A stretch of DNA of 64,000 nt from NCBI GenBank assembly GCA_963981015.1, contig CAXCCG010000004.1, forward strand, positions 3,288 to 67,287, in the 5' to 3' direction. Of the stretch, positions 26,293 to 35,764 are shown piece after piece (the first letter of the stretch is position 1; each line of letters begins with the position of its first letter). The stretch comes from Thiopontia sp013349825 (GTDB lineage Bacteria; Pseudomonadota; Gammaproteobacteria; GCF-002020875). The notes under the pieces were generated by a model. It made no database searches. It saw nothing but the letters and a program-made list of their open reading frames with translations, and was not told the origin of the DNA. Both the position numbers and the translations under genes were made by a program.

Positions 26293-27751
26293 TTTTTAAC
26301 TCCTGTTGAGTGGTGGCCTGTTGTTCAAGCAGTGCTGCACCATACTGAGTCATTGGTACCATTCCCTCAGTGACCGCTAACTGACGTACCTCCTCCGCAG
26401 TGATGCCATCATGCACATGAGACATCATTTCGGAAGAGACCTGCATCAGCTCATAGAGCGGGATACGGCCATGATAGCCACTCTGGTTGCAATGGTTACA
26501 GTGTGAGACAAGCTCGCTGGCACCATGACACTGTGTACAACTCTTACGGATTAGTCGTTGGGAGAGTACACCGAGCAGCGTATCCTTCAGGGTATAGGGT
26601 TCGACCCCCATATCCAATAATCGTGGAATGGCACTGGGAGCATCGCCAGTATGAAGTGTGCTCAAGACTAAATGACCGGTATAGGCGCTTTGCAGTGCAA
26701 TTCTTGCGGTTTCATGGTCACGGATCTCCCCAATCAGAATAACATCAGGGTCGTGGCGCAGTACATGGCGAAGGTTGTTGGCAAAGGTGCTGCCAGCGGC
26801 TTCATTGATCTCAATCTGGCGAATACGATCCAGTTGATATTCAACAGGGTCCTCCAGGCTGATGATGTTGACATCGCGCTGTCTTAATTCGCGCATGGCA
26901 GCATAGAGGGTGGTTGATTTGCCTGATCCGGTAGGGCCGGTGACCAGAATCAGCCCGCTTTTCTGCTGCAGCATCTCACGAAAACAGGCTTCATCCCGGC
27001 TAAGAAAGCCGATGTCAGAGAGGGCACGTAGCCCACTTTGAGGATCAAGAATTCGAATCACAATACTCTCACCCTCCAGCACAGGCATAGAAGAGATACG
27101 TAAATCCACCTTTCGCCCCTGGTATGAGAAGTGGTGGGCCCCCCCTTGTGGGTGTCGCTGTTCAGCAATATCCATATTGCCGAGTATCTTGATACGGCTG
27201 ACAATGGCAGGGTAGTGGTGTAGAGAGAGCTTTTTATTGGGTTCCAACACTCCATCGATGCGGTAACGGACCTCAACATACTGTTGCATCGGGCGCATAT
27301 GAATATCTGATGCACGAGCAGTGATCGCTTCATCGATCAGGTCAACCACTTGCTGGGAGGCTTCTAGCTGTTCATTGTTTGGCTCAATGTCAGGATTGTC
27401 AGTGGAGAGTATCAGTTGATGAGCGCTTTCACGAGGCAGGCAGAGATGGAGTGGGGGCTTCTCTGCGGTAATATTGTAGAGGTGGTCACCGGTCTCATCG
27501 GTCTGGTGGTGCTGGGCCTCTGCCTGGAGCGTGGTACCGTTGGAGAAGATGATCCTGAAGGGAAAATTGCGGCCAGCGGGATAGGGCTTGTAGTAGTAGA
27601 AATGGCTCATCTCATCCATGGGTATGGTGTGTTGAGTATTACTGGAAGAGGGCATGAATTGCACTTGCCTCTTCTGTGAATCGATCTCCAATAGTTGACC
27701 GTAGAGAATCTCTCCACTGTTCAGGTGGCAGGCAAGAGGTCTGTTATTCAT
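26276..27751 (-). CDS. GspE/PilB-family secretion or pilus ATPase
   Basis: About 491 residues. C-terminal two thirds are the secretion ATPase: Walker A GPTGSGKSTT, Asp box SLEDPVEYQ, Walker B DVILIGEIRD and His box STLHTGD. A four-cysteine zinc site (CTQCHGA...CNHCNQSG) is near residue 410. The N-terminal 130 residues do not look like the usual PilB/GspE N1 domain. ATG at 27751 overlaps the PilX-like gene by eight bases. It may power a pilus or type II-like system; the remaining assembly genes are not adjacent. Confidence 0.88.
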   Translation of the reverse strand: MNNRPLACHLNSGEILYGQLLEIDSQKRQVQFMPSSSNTQHTIPMDEMSHFYYYKPYPAGRNFPFRIIFSNGTTLQAEAQHHQTDETGDHLYNITAEKPPLHLCLPRESAHQLILSTDNPDIEPNNEQLEASQQVVDLIDEAITARASDIHMRPMQQYVEVRYRIDGVLEPNKKLSLHHYPAIVSRIKILGNMDIAEQRHPQGGAHHFSYQGRKVDLRISSMPVLEGESIVIRILDPQSGLRALSDIGFLSRDEACFREMLQQKSGLILVTGPTGSGKSTTLYAAMRELRQRDVNIISLEDPVEYQLDRIRQIEINEAAGSTFANNLRHVLRHDPDVILIGEIRDHETARIALQSAYTGHLVLSTLHTGDAPSAIPRLLDMGVEPYTLKDTLLGVLSQRLIRKSCTQCHGASELVSHCNHCNQSGYHGRIPLYELMQVSSEMMSHVHDGITAEEVRQLAVTEGMVPMTQYGAALLEQQATTQQELKIDEPE

Positions 27752-28196
27752 GCTCAAGCCAGCTCTCAATGGTTGGAGAGGTTCCGGGGGGGCCAGAGAG
27801 CAGCGCAGTGATGGTGCGACGCGACCCGGAGTTGGGGTGGCTGCCGAAGCTCTCTACCGTATAGAGAGCGGCGGTTTGTGTGACTGTAGCGCTGTACTCC
27901 CCCTCCCCGATGTTACCAGTCAGTGCAGGGGTAATTTGCCCATCGGTATGGTTGTTAATCGCCAGCTGTAGACCGGCCTCCGCTGCATAGAACGCCTGAG
28001 TTGAAAAGCGGAAATTAGAGGCCATCTTCTCCTCAATAGTGGCGCCTTCCATGGCCTGTAAACCGAGTGCGCTCATAAGGACCAACAGCAGCAGGCTCAG
28101 TACCAAGGTACTGCCGCGCTGGTGTTGAGTGAAGAGGAGAGGAGAGGAGTACAGGTTGAACAATGTTGGACTATGATCTGCGAACAAGTGGCACAT
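27744..28196 (-). CDS. PilX-like minor pilin / pilus assembly protein
   Basis: 150 residues with the PilX N-terminal signature: HQRGSTLVLSLLLLVLMSALG, then EEKMASNFRFSTQAFYAAEAGLQLA. These proteins are inserted by a prepilin-like helix and act as minor pilins in type IV pilus biogenesis. The leader before RGS is long (about 26 residues). Followed with an eight-base overlap by the ATPase gene. Confidence 0.75.
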   Translation of the reverse strand: MCHLFADHSPTLFNLYSSPLLFTQHQRGSTLVLSLLLLVLMSALGLQAMEGATIEEKMASNFRFSTQAFYAAEAGLQLAINNHTDGQITPALTGNIGEGEYSATVTQTAALYTVESFGSHPNSGSRRTITALLSGPPGTSPTIESWLEHE

Positions 28197-28369
28197 TCTA
28201 CTCTAAAGAGCCTCATGGAGAGAATGGATTCCTGATCGTAAAGAGTCTCTGCGGTGAATGCAGGCAGTACTGGAGATCTGGAGGGGCAATGGTCAGGGAA
28301 ATGGGTACAGCACTGTAGAGACATCTTAACAGGTGAAATTAATGGCCTACCATTATACGATACCCCACC

Positions 28370-29287
28370 ATGATTGAGACCGCATTGATTGTAACTACAG
28401 TACTGCTGCTGGACCGTTGGTTGGGGCAGTTCAGAAGGCACCAGACACTGGTTGGCTTTGGGCTTTTGGGCGCACGGGTGGAGCGTATCCTGTTTCGTGG
28501 CACAGACCGCTCTACCCGAATGTGTGGGGTTGTGGGTTGGATTGCGATGGTACTCCCTGTATTGGTGGTTGCGCTGTTACTGATGCATTTGCAGGGTTTC
28601 TTATTTCTTCTGGCACAAGTGTTTACACTCTACTTGGTGCTCAACAGCCGAACTCTCTCGGTGCAGGCGTTTGGTGTTCAGCAGGCACTGTTGCAAAAAA
28701 ACCTTGCTCTGGCCCGTGAACGCCTAGGGTGGATCGTACAGCAGGATTGTGAGCAGTTGGATGAGGAGCAGATTGCTTCGGTAACGATTGAGTCACTGCT
28801 GGAGCGTGCCAATGAGTCACTGTTTGCACCGATCTTCTGGTTTGTGGTGGCAGGAATTCCCGGTGTACTGCTGTTTCGTGCAGTGTCGATATTGAGCTCC
28901 ATGTGGAGTTACAAAAATGACCGTTACTATCAATTTGGTTGGTTTTCAGGGCGTGCCCACCACTGGTTGTGCTGGATACCGGTACGCTTAATGGCGCTCA
29001 ACTATCTGCTATTAGGAAAAAGTTCAGCGGTGGTCAATGGATGGCGCTATCAGGCGAACCTCTGTAGCAGCCAAAACAGAGGGGTCATGATGGCAACCGG
29101 TGCAAATGCCCTTCAGATTAAATTGGGAGGTGTTGCCTGGCACCATGACAAATTAATTGCCCACCCGATTCTGGGGTGTTGTCGCAGACCGTTTCCAAAT
29201 GATATTGAGCGGATAATGGTACTGATTGAACACGGGCTACTGGTCTGGATTGCTCTGCTTTGGCTGGTCGGGTTCTATTATGGTTAA
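28370..29287 (+). CDS. cbiB: Adenosylcobinamide-phosphate synthase CbiB/CobD-like
   Basis: 305 residues, several membrane helices, with the CbiB landmark segments MWSYKNDRYYQFGWFSGRAHHWLCWIPVRLMALNY and NGWRYQANLCSSQNRGVMMATGANAL. CbiB attaches aminopropanol phosphate to adenosylcobyric acid in B12 synthesis. Some landmark residues differ from typical CbiB (Q-N-R-G for S-P-N-A-G), and no other cobalamin genes are near, so a divergent member is possible. Its stop overlaps the ROK gene by eight bases. Confidence 0.72.
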   Translation: MIETALIVTTVLLLDRWLGQFRRHQTLVGFGLLGARVERILFRGTDRSTRMCGVVGWIAMVLPVLVVALLLMHLQGFLFLLAQVFTLYLVLNSRTLSVQAFGVQQALLQKNLALARERLGWIVQQDCEQLDEEQIASVTIESLLERANESLFAPIFWFVVAGIPGVLLFRAVSILSSMWSYKNDRYYQFGWFSGRAHHWLCWIPVRLMALNYLLLGKSSAVVNGWRYQANLCSSQNRGVMMATGANALQIKLGGVAWHHDKLIAHPILGCCRRPFPNDIERIMVLIEHGLLVWIALLWLVGFYYG

Positions 29288-30218
29288 GTTGAACTGCAGA
29301 GTTGGGATAGACTTGGGAGGCACCAAGATTGAGGCTGTGGTATTGGACCGTTCAGGTGCTGAGTTGGCGCGCCGCCGTGTACCAACCCCTAAGAGGAGCT
29401 ACGCAGACACTTTAAGCACAATCACTGAATTGGTTGCTGTGGTTGAGGCAGAGAGTGGTTGCACAGGATCAATCGGGATTGGTATCCCTGGTGCCCTTTC
29501 TCCACAGAGCGGTTTGGTGAAAAATGCCAACTCAACTGCACTGATTGGCCATCCACTGGATAAAGATCTGCAGCAGCTGCTACAGCGACCCGTGCGTATA
29601 GCCAATGATGCCAACTGTTTTGCGCTCTCTGAGGCGGTAGATGGTGCAGCAATGGGTGCTTCTACTGTGTTTGGGGCTATTTTAGGGACGGGTACCGGAT
29701 CTGGAATTGTGATTAACGGGCAGGTGTTGAGAGGGCGCAATGCAATTGCTGGTGAGTGGGGGCATAATCCACTACCGTGGCCCAATGAGGATGAGCTGCC
29801 GGGTCCCGCCTGTTACTGCGGTAAAAGTGGCTGTAATGAGACATTTCTCTCTGGACCTGGTCTGCAGATGAGTTATTATCGAATGACAGGCACGGAGATA
29901 TCGGCTGTTGAGATTGCAGCACGTGCACAACAAGGAGAGCAACATGCAAACAGAGTTCTGGAGCAGTATGAAGATCGGTTGGCACGAGGGCTTGCATCTG
30001 TGATTAATCTACTCGATCCTGATGTTATCGTTCTGGGCGGTGGTGTCTCCAATATTGACCGCCTCTATCCTCATGTGAAAAACCTCTGGGGAGAGTATGT
30101 CTTCTCTGATGTGGTGAGAACTGAACTGATCAAGGCAGAGTATGGAGACTCCAGTGGCGTTCGTGGAGCTGCATGGCTCTGGTCTGACCAAGAGATCTGG
30201 GGAGATCAGGAGTCTTGA
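29280..30218 (+). CDS. ROK family sugar kinase
   Basis: 312 residues: ATP-binding GIDLGGTKIEAVVLD, the ROK signature around GTGTGSGIVINGQVL...GEWGHNPLPW, and the zinc site CYCGKSGCNE. These motifs fit fructokinase/N-acetylglucosamine kinase-type enzymes; the sugar cannot be told from sequence. ATG at 29280 overlaps the upstream gene; the longer frame upstream reads through cbiB. Confidence 0.88.
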   Translation: MVKLNCRVGIDLGGTKIEAVVLDRSGAELARRRVPTPKRSYADTLSTITELVAVVEAESGCTGSIGIGIPGALSPQSGLVKNANSTALIGHPLDKDLQQLLQRPVRIANDANCFALSEAVDGAAMGASTVFGAILGTGTGSGIVINGQVLRGRNAIAGEWGHNPLPWPNEDELPGPACYCGKSGCNETFLSGPGLQMSYYRMTGTEISAVEIAARAQQGEQHANRVLEQYEDRLARGLASVINLLDPDVIVLGGGVSNIDRLYPHVKNLWGEYVFSDVVRTELIKAEYGDSSGVRGAAWLWSDQEIWGDQES

Positions 30219-30553
30219 GTGATGAAGGCACACTGAATAGCCTAGAGGCGCTGAATACCCTTCTCAATCAACATGAGGGGTTGCTACTCTACTTTTCAAC
30301 ACCACAATGCAATGTCTGCAAGGTGCTGCGTCCCAAGTTGATGGCGCTGTTTGAAGAGCACTATCCTGAGATTGCACACTACTATGTTGACACCACCGAA
30401 ACTCCAGAAATTTCGGGCCAATATGGCGTCTTTGCCGTCCCAACCATTCTTCTCTTTTTAGATGGTCGGGAGTACATCCGCAAGTCGAGAAATTTCAGTC
30501 CTGCAGAATTGATTGAAGAGGTGCGACGCCCCTGGGCCTTAATGCATAGTTAG
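30215..30553 (+). CDS. Thioredoxin-family protein
   Basis: 112 residues with a thioredoxin fold and redox motif CNVC (FSTPQCNVCKVLRP) and the cis-proline segment FAVPTILLF. No signal peptide, hence cytoplasmic. It starts at a TTG that overlaps the ROK stop by four bases. The active-site motif differs from CGPC, so substrate and partner are unknown. Confidence 0.82.
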   Translation: MSDEGTLNSLEALNTLLNQHEGLLLYFSTPQCNVCKVLRPKLMALFEEHYPEIAHYYVDTTETPEISGQYGVFAVPTILLFLDGREYIRKSRNFSPAELIEEVRRPWALMHS

Positions 30554-30625
30554 GAAGCTCTACAATAATAAGCTTCTAATAAGTTTCTAGAGAGTATTGC
30601 TATAGGGAGGTATAGACAACTCTAC

Positions 30626-30784
30626 ATGTTTCAAATGGTGTTCTATCAGTATGCCGGGGATGAGTTTCCTGTGCTAAATCGACAGTCTCATTGTACTGGG
30701 CTGGTTAAAATGGCGGTGCGTCTGGCACAGCGTCTTCAAAATAGCTTGGGTATGGACTCTCTTGTCCCGGAAGTAGTGAAGTGA
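30626..30784 (+). CDS. Short open frame coupled to the kinase start
   Basis: 52 codons from ATG 30626 to TGA 30784; the TGA overlaps the GTG of the following kinase as GTGA. GGGAGG lies 15-20 bases upstream, rather far. The product would begin MFQMVFYQYAGDEFPVL and shows no recognised domain. It may be a small protein, a leader peptide for coupled translation or a chance frame. Confidence 0.3.
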   Translation: MFQMVFYQYAGDEFPVLNRQSHCTGLVKMAVRLAQRLQNSLGMDSLVPEVVK

Positions 30785-33470
30785 ATATACGCAATAGCGT
30801 GATCACCCTCTCGGTATTGATAGGATTGATACTGCTCTTTGCAGGCGGGCATGTGCTTTCGTTACTGCAGCAGGTGGCTTCGATCAATCAGGAAAAGAGG
30901 GTGGTTGAGGCGGTCTACCACGCTTTTGAGAAGACACATCAAGGGGTGGAGGAGATCCTGCTATTGCAGAGTGATGCATCGATGGTGAGACAGTCTGAAC
31001 TCAATGTTCAGACAATGGAGCAACTCCTCAATCAAGCAATTCAAACCCGAACACACTCCTATCATCAAAACTTGGGTGAAATTCAATCTCACTGGAGAAG
31101 GTACAGTGGGCTGTTGAAAGAGCTATTATCACTGGATCATGTGGTCCCGGATAACGATCAAGCACTCTTGGTTTTTATTGAATTGGTTGAACTGAAAGGG
31201 TTGGTTGAGAGTCAGTTTCACCAACTATTGAGCGCAGTTTCTGAGGATGAAGTGACACAGGTTGATACCATCCGGCAGCACCTGTTCTGGGGAATACTGC
31301 TCATAATAGTGATCGTAGTGCTGGTACTGCTCTATCTCTATTTCCGTATTGTTCCAGCGTTATCCAGACTCTCAACTACCTTGATGGAACTTTCCGGGAG
31401 TGGTGATTTGTCACAGGCACTGGAGCTGAAAGGCAATTCCAGAAAGGATGAGATCTACTTTCTCACCTACAGTTTTAACCATCTGATTGGTTCACTGCAG
31501 CAGAGTGAAAAGCTGTTGAAGAAGAGTAATTTCGCACAGGAGAAAAGTCTGCTGGAGATTCGCTCCATTCTTGAGGCGATTGATGAAGGGTTGGTTGTGT
31601 TGGATCAGGATGGAAACATTCTACAGGTTAACCCCAAGTTGGCCCGGTTGACAGGAAAAGAGCCCCAGCAACTGCAGGGACAATCCTTCCATGTGCTGCT
31701 AAAGGGTGCGGATCAGATTGATCTCAGTGGGCTATTGACCACCTTTAAGAGCCGTATTCAGCGCATCCATGATGAGGATCATGAAAAATTTCACCAGACA
31801 CTACAACAGGCCCCGGTTCCATTGATTGTGGTGGACCTGGATTCAATCAATGGAGAGTATACGGTTTTCCTTACAAGTCATGGCTTTGAGCAGCAATTTG
31901 GTTACTCTCAACAGGCACTACAGGGGCAGCCGCTGCGAAAGCTGATGCTTTCAGAGGAGTATGAGGCGATTCGGCAGAGGTTATTATTTGCAGGCACGGT
32001 GATGGGATCGCTGGATCAACATCGCTACTATTGGCGGCGTGCAAATGGTGGCGAATTGGTATCAGAGGTTAAATTTCTGAGGATAGAGTGTGGTGGTAAC
32101 AGCCATGTGTTGATACAGCTTGAATCGACAGAGAACATTGATCAGGAACTGCTTAGAATCACACCCTATGGACGCTTGATGGTTGATCAGGGGCTTGCTA
32201 CGGGCAGTGATATGGGTTGGGAGCTGATGCATCAGGATGGAACGTTAATTCCTGTCCATATGTCGGGCTCTCCACTCTATCGGCAGCAGAATGAGGAGCG
32301 CCAATTGTCAGGTGCAGTCTTCGTAATCAGTGATATGCGGGATATTCTCAGTGCAGAGCAGGCTCGCCGTTCCAATAAGGCAAAGGATGACTTTCTGGCC
32401 TCAATGAGCCATGAATTGAGAACCCCTTTAAGCTCAATAATTGGTAATAGTGAGATTTTGAGTGAGAGTCATATGTCTCCGGATCAACGCAAGATGTTGC
32501 ATTCGATTGAGATCTCAGGCCGGGCACTGTTGTCCTTGATCAACGATATACTCGACTTCTCCAAGATTACTGCCGGTAATTTTAAAGTTGAGCAAAGTAG
32601 TTTTGCTATCCATAGTTTGATTGAGGAGATACAACATATCTTCACCTCTCGGTTTGTCGATGCAGGGCTCCGTTTTGATCTGGATATTCGTGAACCCTTA
32701 GGGGAAATTGTGGTGGGTGATGGCCGGCGTATTGGACAGATTTTAATCAATATTCTGAGCAAGGGAGGGTACAGCTCAATATCTGGGTGGAGAGAGAGGA
32801 GGGGACACTCCATTTTGCGGTGATTGATGAGGGAATCGGGATGTCTCCAAAGGTTTTGGAACGGCTCTTCTTACCTTTTGAGCAGGCGGAAAACACCATA
32901 TCCCGCCGTTTTGGTGGGACAGGGTTGGGGCTTCACATCTCAAAAATATTGGCCGAATTGATGGGTGGCACCCTTGAGGTATCCAGTGTAGAGAGGCGCG
33001 GATCACGTTTTGAGCTTATTCTTCCCTATGTGGAAGGCGTTAAAGAGGCGCTGGCTTCTCAATCAAGGGAGGCGTTGCCGCTACAACTGAAAGGACATGT
33101 TCTGATTGCTGAAGATACACCGGAGCTGCAACTGCTTGAACGTCGTATTCTCGAGTCGATTGGATTGACCGTAGAGATTGCAGTAAACGGACGGGAAGCG
33201 ATCGAAAAATGGAGTGGTAACACCTTTGATCTGATTTTGATGGATATGCAGATGCCGGAGATGGATGGTATTGAAGCGACCTCTAAATTGCGTGAAATGG
33301 GGTGTAAGATTCCAATTGTTGCGCTGACCGCAAACGTAATGGAAAAGCATCGCAAGCAGTTCGGGGAGGCCGGTGGAAGTGGGTTTCTGGAAAAACCGAT
33401 TGATCGTCAGGTGTTAATTGAGCGACTACAACAGGAGCTTGGACAGGCATCTAAGATTATCCGGGGATGA
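30781..33470 (+). pseudogene. Membrane hybrid histidine kinase broken by a small deletion
   Basis: Frame 1 (30781-32823) encodes a membrane helix, a periplasmic domain, a second helix near residue 175, HAMP-like and two PAS-like segments, and HisKA with H544 (SHELRTPLS). It reads through QILINILS and then loses frame. Frame 2 resumes from about 32763 (GRVQLNIWVE...) through the G-boxes (DEGIGMS, GGTGLGL) to a C-terminal receiver (LMDMQMPEMDG) ending at 33470. The N-box (NAxKFT) is missing exactly at the junction near 32760, where a GAGC microhomology would account for a roughly 22-bp deletion. Without it the kinase should not bind ATP. Confidence 0.8.
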
Positions 33471-33487
33471 TAAAGAACTGAGCAGCA

Positions 33488-33598
33488 ATGAGCGAGGTCG
33501 CGGTTTCGGGCAGCATCTATGACTTCAGTGAAGGACAGAGCTTGGGTACAACAGCAACGCTGATGCTACCCGAAACAGTCGATGAGAGGCCGTTACCG
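33488..33598 (+). pseudogene. Remnant of a histidine kinase ATPase C-terminus
   Basis: A short frame reading GSIYDFSEGQSLGTTATLMLPE, which resembles the last strand of HATPase_c domains (SEPGxGTTFxLxLPE). It follows the broken kinase by 17 bases, lacks everything upstream and runs into the convergent repeat-protein gene. Probably a decayed kinase fragment. Confidence 0.35.
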
Positions 33599-35104
33599 GG
33601 TGAGCAGAACCGTTGCTGCCGCACGTTCATCTCCGTAGAGTTGGCTGAGAATGGGCTCGATTGCTTCAGCACTGAGTGGGCCTTCAATCAACTGCTGTTG
33701 TCCCAGCTGTTCAATGATCAGGAAGGGGTTGGCGCTGCGTTCCAGAAGTCGCTCAAGCTGTTTCACCGATAAGGGCTGAGAGAGGTAGTGATGCTGTAAT
33801 CTGTTTTTACCACTCAGTGCAGAGATCGCCTTATAGCGATTCTCTCCAAACAGCTCCTGAATAAGATCAATCAGGTGATCTCCATCCATTTTCTGTAGCG
33901 ACCCTATATCAGCCATCTGTTGAATCAGCTCATCCTGGTAGGCACTACCCTCCAGTAGGGTTGACGCAGCCGTTGCGTCAATTGAGTTTTGCAGGTAACT
34001 CTGCTGCAGCTCATTATTGCCGAGTAGTGCGCTGAGTGCATCATAACGGTCGGCACGGGTGAGTGACCCCAGTAGTTGCAAAGCCTCATCCGGGTTGAGT
34101 GGTGACTGGAGTGCCTGATGATCGGTAAACAGCCCGATCATCTCATCTTGATAGGCCATTCCATCCAGTAGAGTACGAGCCTCGGAGAGCCCCAGCGGAA
34201 GTTGCAGATAACCTTGTTGTTGGCGATTCTCGCCGAGCAGGGATTTGACAACATTGAAGCGGTCGGTGTGTTGAATATCCTGCAGTAGTTGTTGGCTTTC
34301 AGTGGCGGTCAGTGGTGCTGCAAAGAGGCCACGGTTGGTAAAGTGTCGAATAATCTCTTCGGGGAGGGCACTTCCCCGGACGAGCTGTAAAGCATCCGCA
34401 TGGGAGAGCGGAAGCGCAAGATAATCTTGCTGTTGCTGGTTCATCCCCAATAGCGCCTTAACGGCATCGTGACGCCCCATCGGACCCTGTTGACCGATAA
34501 TCTGTTCCGCCTCTTTGACGGTGAGAGCTGTCGTGAAGAGTGTTCGGTCTGCCATATAACGGATCATTCCTGACCGATCATGGCTCTGATTGAGTAGTTG
34601 GTTGGCCTCTTTTACCCCAAAAGCAGAGAGTCCGTAGTTTTGCGCAAGGCGATTACTGCCGAGTAATGCACGTAGCGGCTGATCATATCGGCGACTCCCG
34701 GCAGCCCCCATGAGTGTCTGTATTTGATCCGCATTCATGTTGGGGCTTGGAACCCCATAGTCTGCAAGATATTGAATAATCTCCTCACGTTGTGGACCGA
34801 CCCCGGATAACAGAGTGTTAATCTGCTCTGTAGAGAGAGGCTCAGAGATCAGCTTGTGATGAGAGCGATTATTTCCAAACATTGATTTAATCGCGTAGTA
34901 ACGGTCACTGTTGGAGAGGCCTTGCAGCATGTTAAGCCCTTGATCAAATGAAAAGGTTTGGTTTTCCCAGATAGAATCAGCAAATTCAGAGATAGAGGCC
35001 CTGCGCTCATAACCTGTTTTGCCTTCCAGTAGATCAACTTCTGCACCATTTACAGTGTGTGCTGTGGCGATCATCAACAGTAGCGGGGAGAGTAGTTTGT
35101 TCAT
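33593..35104 (-). CDS. Periplasmic protein of 71-residue tandem repeats, unknown
   Basis: 503 residues: signal peptide (LLSPLLLMIATAHTVNGA), then about six and a half repeats of 70-71 residues. A repeat reads roughly (I/M)I..(F/M)(A/T)(D/N).GLF..PL...EA..LL......DR(Y/F)...(K/S)ALLG.N..QQ.YL..PL......LL.G...QDE. Each appears to form several short helices, so a helical solenoid is expected. I recognise no family and no catalytic motif. Exported, so it may scaffold or bind in the periplasm. Confidence 0.75.
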   Translation of the reverse strand: MNKLLSPLLLMIATAHTVNGAEVDLLEGKTGYERRASISEFADSIWENQTFSFDQGLNMLQGLSNSDRYYAIKSMFGNNRSHHKLISEPLSTEQINTLLSGVGPQREEIIQYLADYGVPSPNMNADQIQTLMGAAGSRRYDQPLRALLGSNRLAQNYGLSAFGVKEANQLLNQSHDRSGMIRYMADRTLFTTALTVKEAEQIIGQQGPMGRHDAVKALLGMNQQQQDYLALPLSHADALQLVRGSALPEEIIRHFTNRGLFAAPLTATESQQLLQDIQHTDRFNVVKSLLGENRQQQGYLQLPLGLSEARTLLDGMAYQDEMIGLFTDHQALQSPLNPDEALQLLGSLTRADRYDALSALLGNNELQQSYLQNSIDATAASTLLEGSAYQDELIQQMADIGSLQKMDGDHLIDLIQELFGENRYKAISALSGKNRLQHHYLSQPLSVKQLERLLERSANPFLIIEQLGQQQLIEGPLSAEAIEPILSQLYGDERAAATVLLTR

Positions 35105-35338
35105 CAGAGGCTCCTTCTCGAAGGGAAAAATTAAAATCAGCTGAATGGTAGCAATTTATTGCCTGCAGTGAGAAAGGTTTATGGCGATCATTTTAGTTTG
35201 GAGATACCCACACCATCTCTTCGCGAAGATTAATAGTTCGTGTGTAGCGCGTGTGCTCCCCTTCTATGGCGCGACTCCTGTCAGAGTGTTCATCGGGCCT
35301 TACAGTCAGGTACAGATGGTTGGTCATCAGACACCTAA

Positions 35339-35517
35339 GGAACCTCTGAACAAGTCTGGGTAATTTGAATTACGTCCATAGCGTCCAAGATCAAGGCGAA
35401 GATCGCAGCCAATAGCAGGCTATTAGCAAGATTTTCAACCGAGGAACGAGGTCGAGCAACGAAGATATTGGGCGCTATGGGCGTTAGACATTTACACATG
35501 ACTTATTCAGGGGTTCC
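35339..35517. mobile_element. IS5-like MITE, copy B
   Basis: 179 bp between GGAACCTCTGAACAAGTC and GACTTATTCAGGGGTTCC, with target duplication CTAA (35335-35338, 35518-35521). Internally very similar to copies A and C. It lies 248 bp before the DGR target gene start. Confidence 0.8.
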
Positions 35518-35580
35518 CTAAGCCTCTACCCCTTCTACACGACTCCAATTCAATGGGAGCCAAAGTGGGCCGAATAGTTG

Positions 35581-35620
35581 AAATGTAACGAAATGTAACG
35601 AAATGTAACAAAATGTAACA
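35581..35620. repeat. Four tandem 10-bp repeats (AAATGTAACG/A)
   Basis: Four head-to-tail copies of AAATGTAAC plus G or A. On the reverse strand this is GTTACATTTY repeated at exactly 10 bp. One junction (TACATTTTGTTACA) matches the reported RstA box TACATNTNGTTACA. Probably a response-regulator operator 145 bp before the phase-variable DGR target. Confidence 0.5.
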
Positions 35621-35764
35621 GCAATTGGGCGGAATATCGGGAAACAACCGCTTGCAAAAGCCATCCTCCTGACACTAGAATCCCCGCCAACGACAACCAG
35701 AGGAATAATGCACTATTTAAAATAACCCATTTAATCTTGCAGCCTCACGGATGAGGGAACCATT

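Larger units (their letters stand above)
35105..35764. other. 660-bp intergenic region upstream of the DGR
   Basis: No convincing gene. It holds MITE copy B (35339-35517), the four-fold GTTACA array (35581-35620) and the leader of the first DGR target, with the ribosome site GAGGG at 35754-35758. The stretch 35105-35334 shows nothing recognisable. Confidence 0.6.

Noticed and set aside
35181..35363. Forward open frame upstream of the DGR
   Set aside because: Short, no ribosome site, runs into the MITE.
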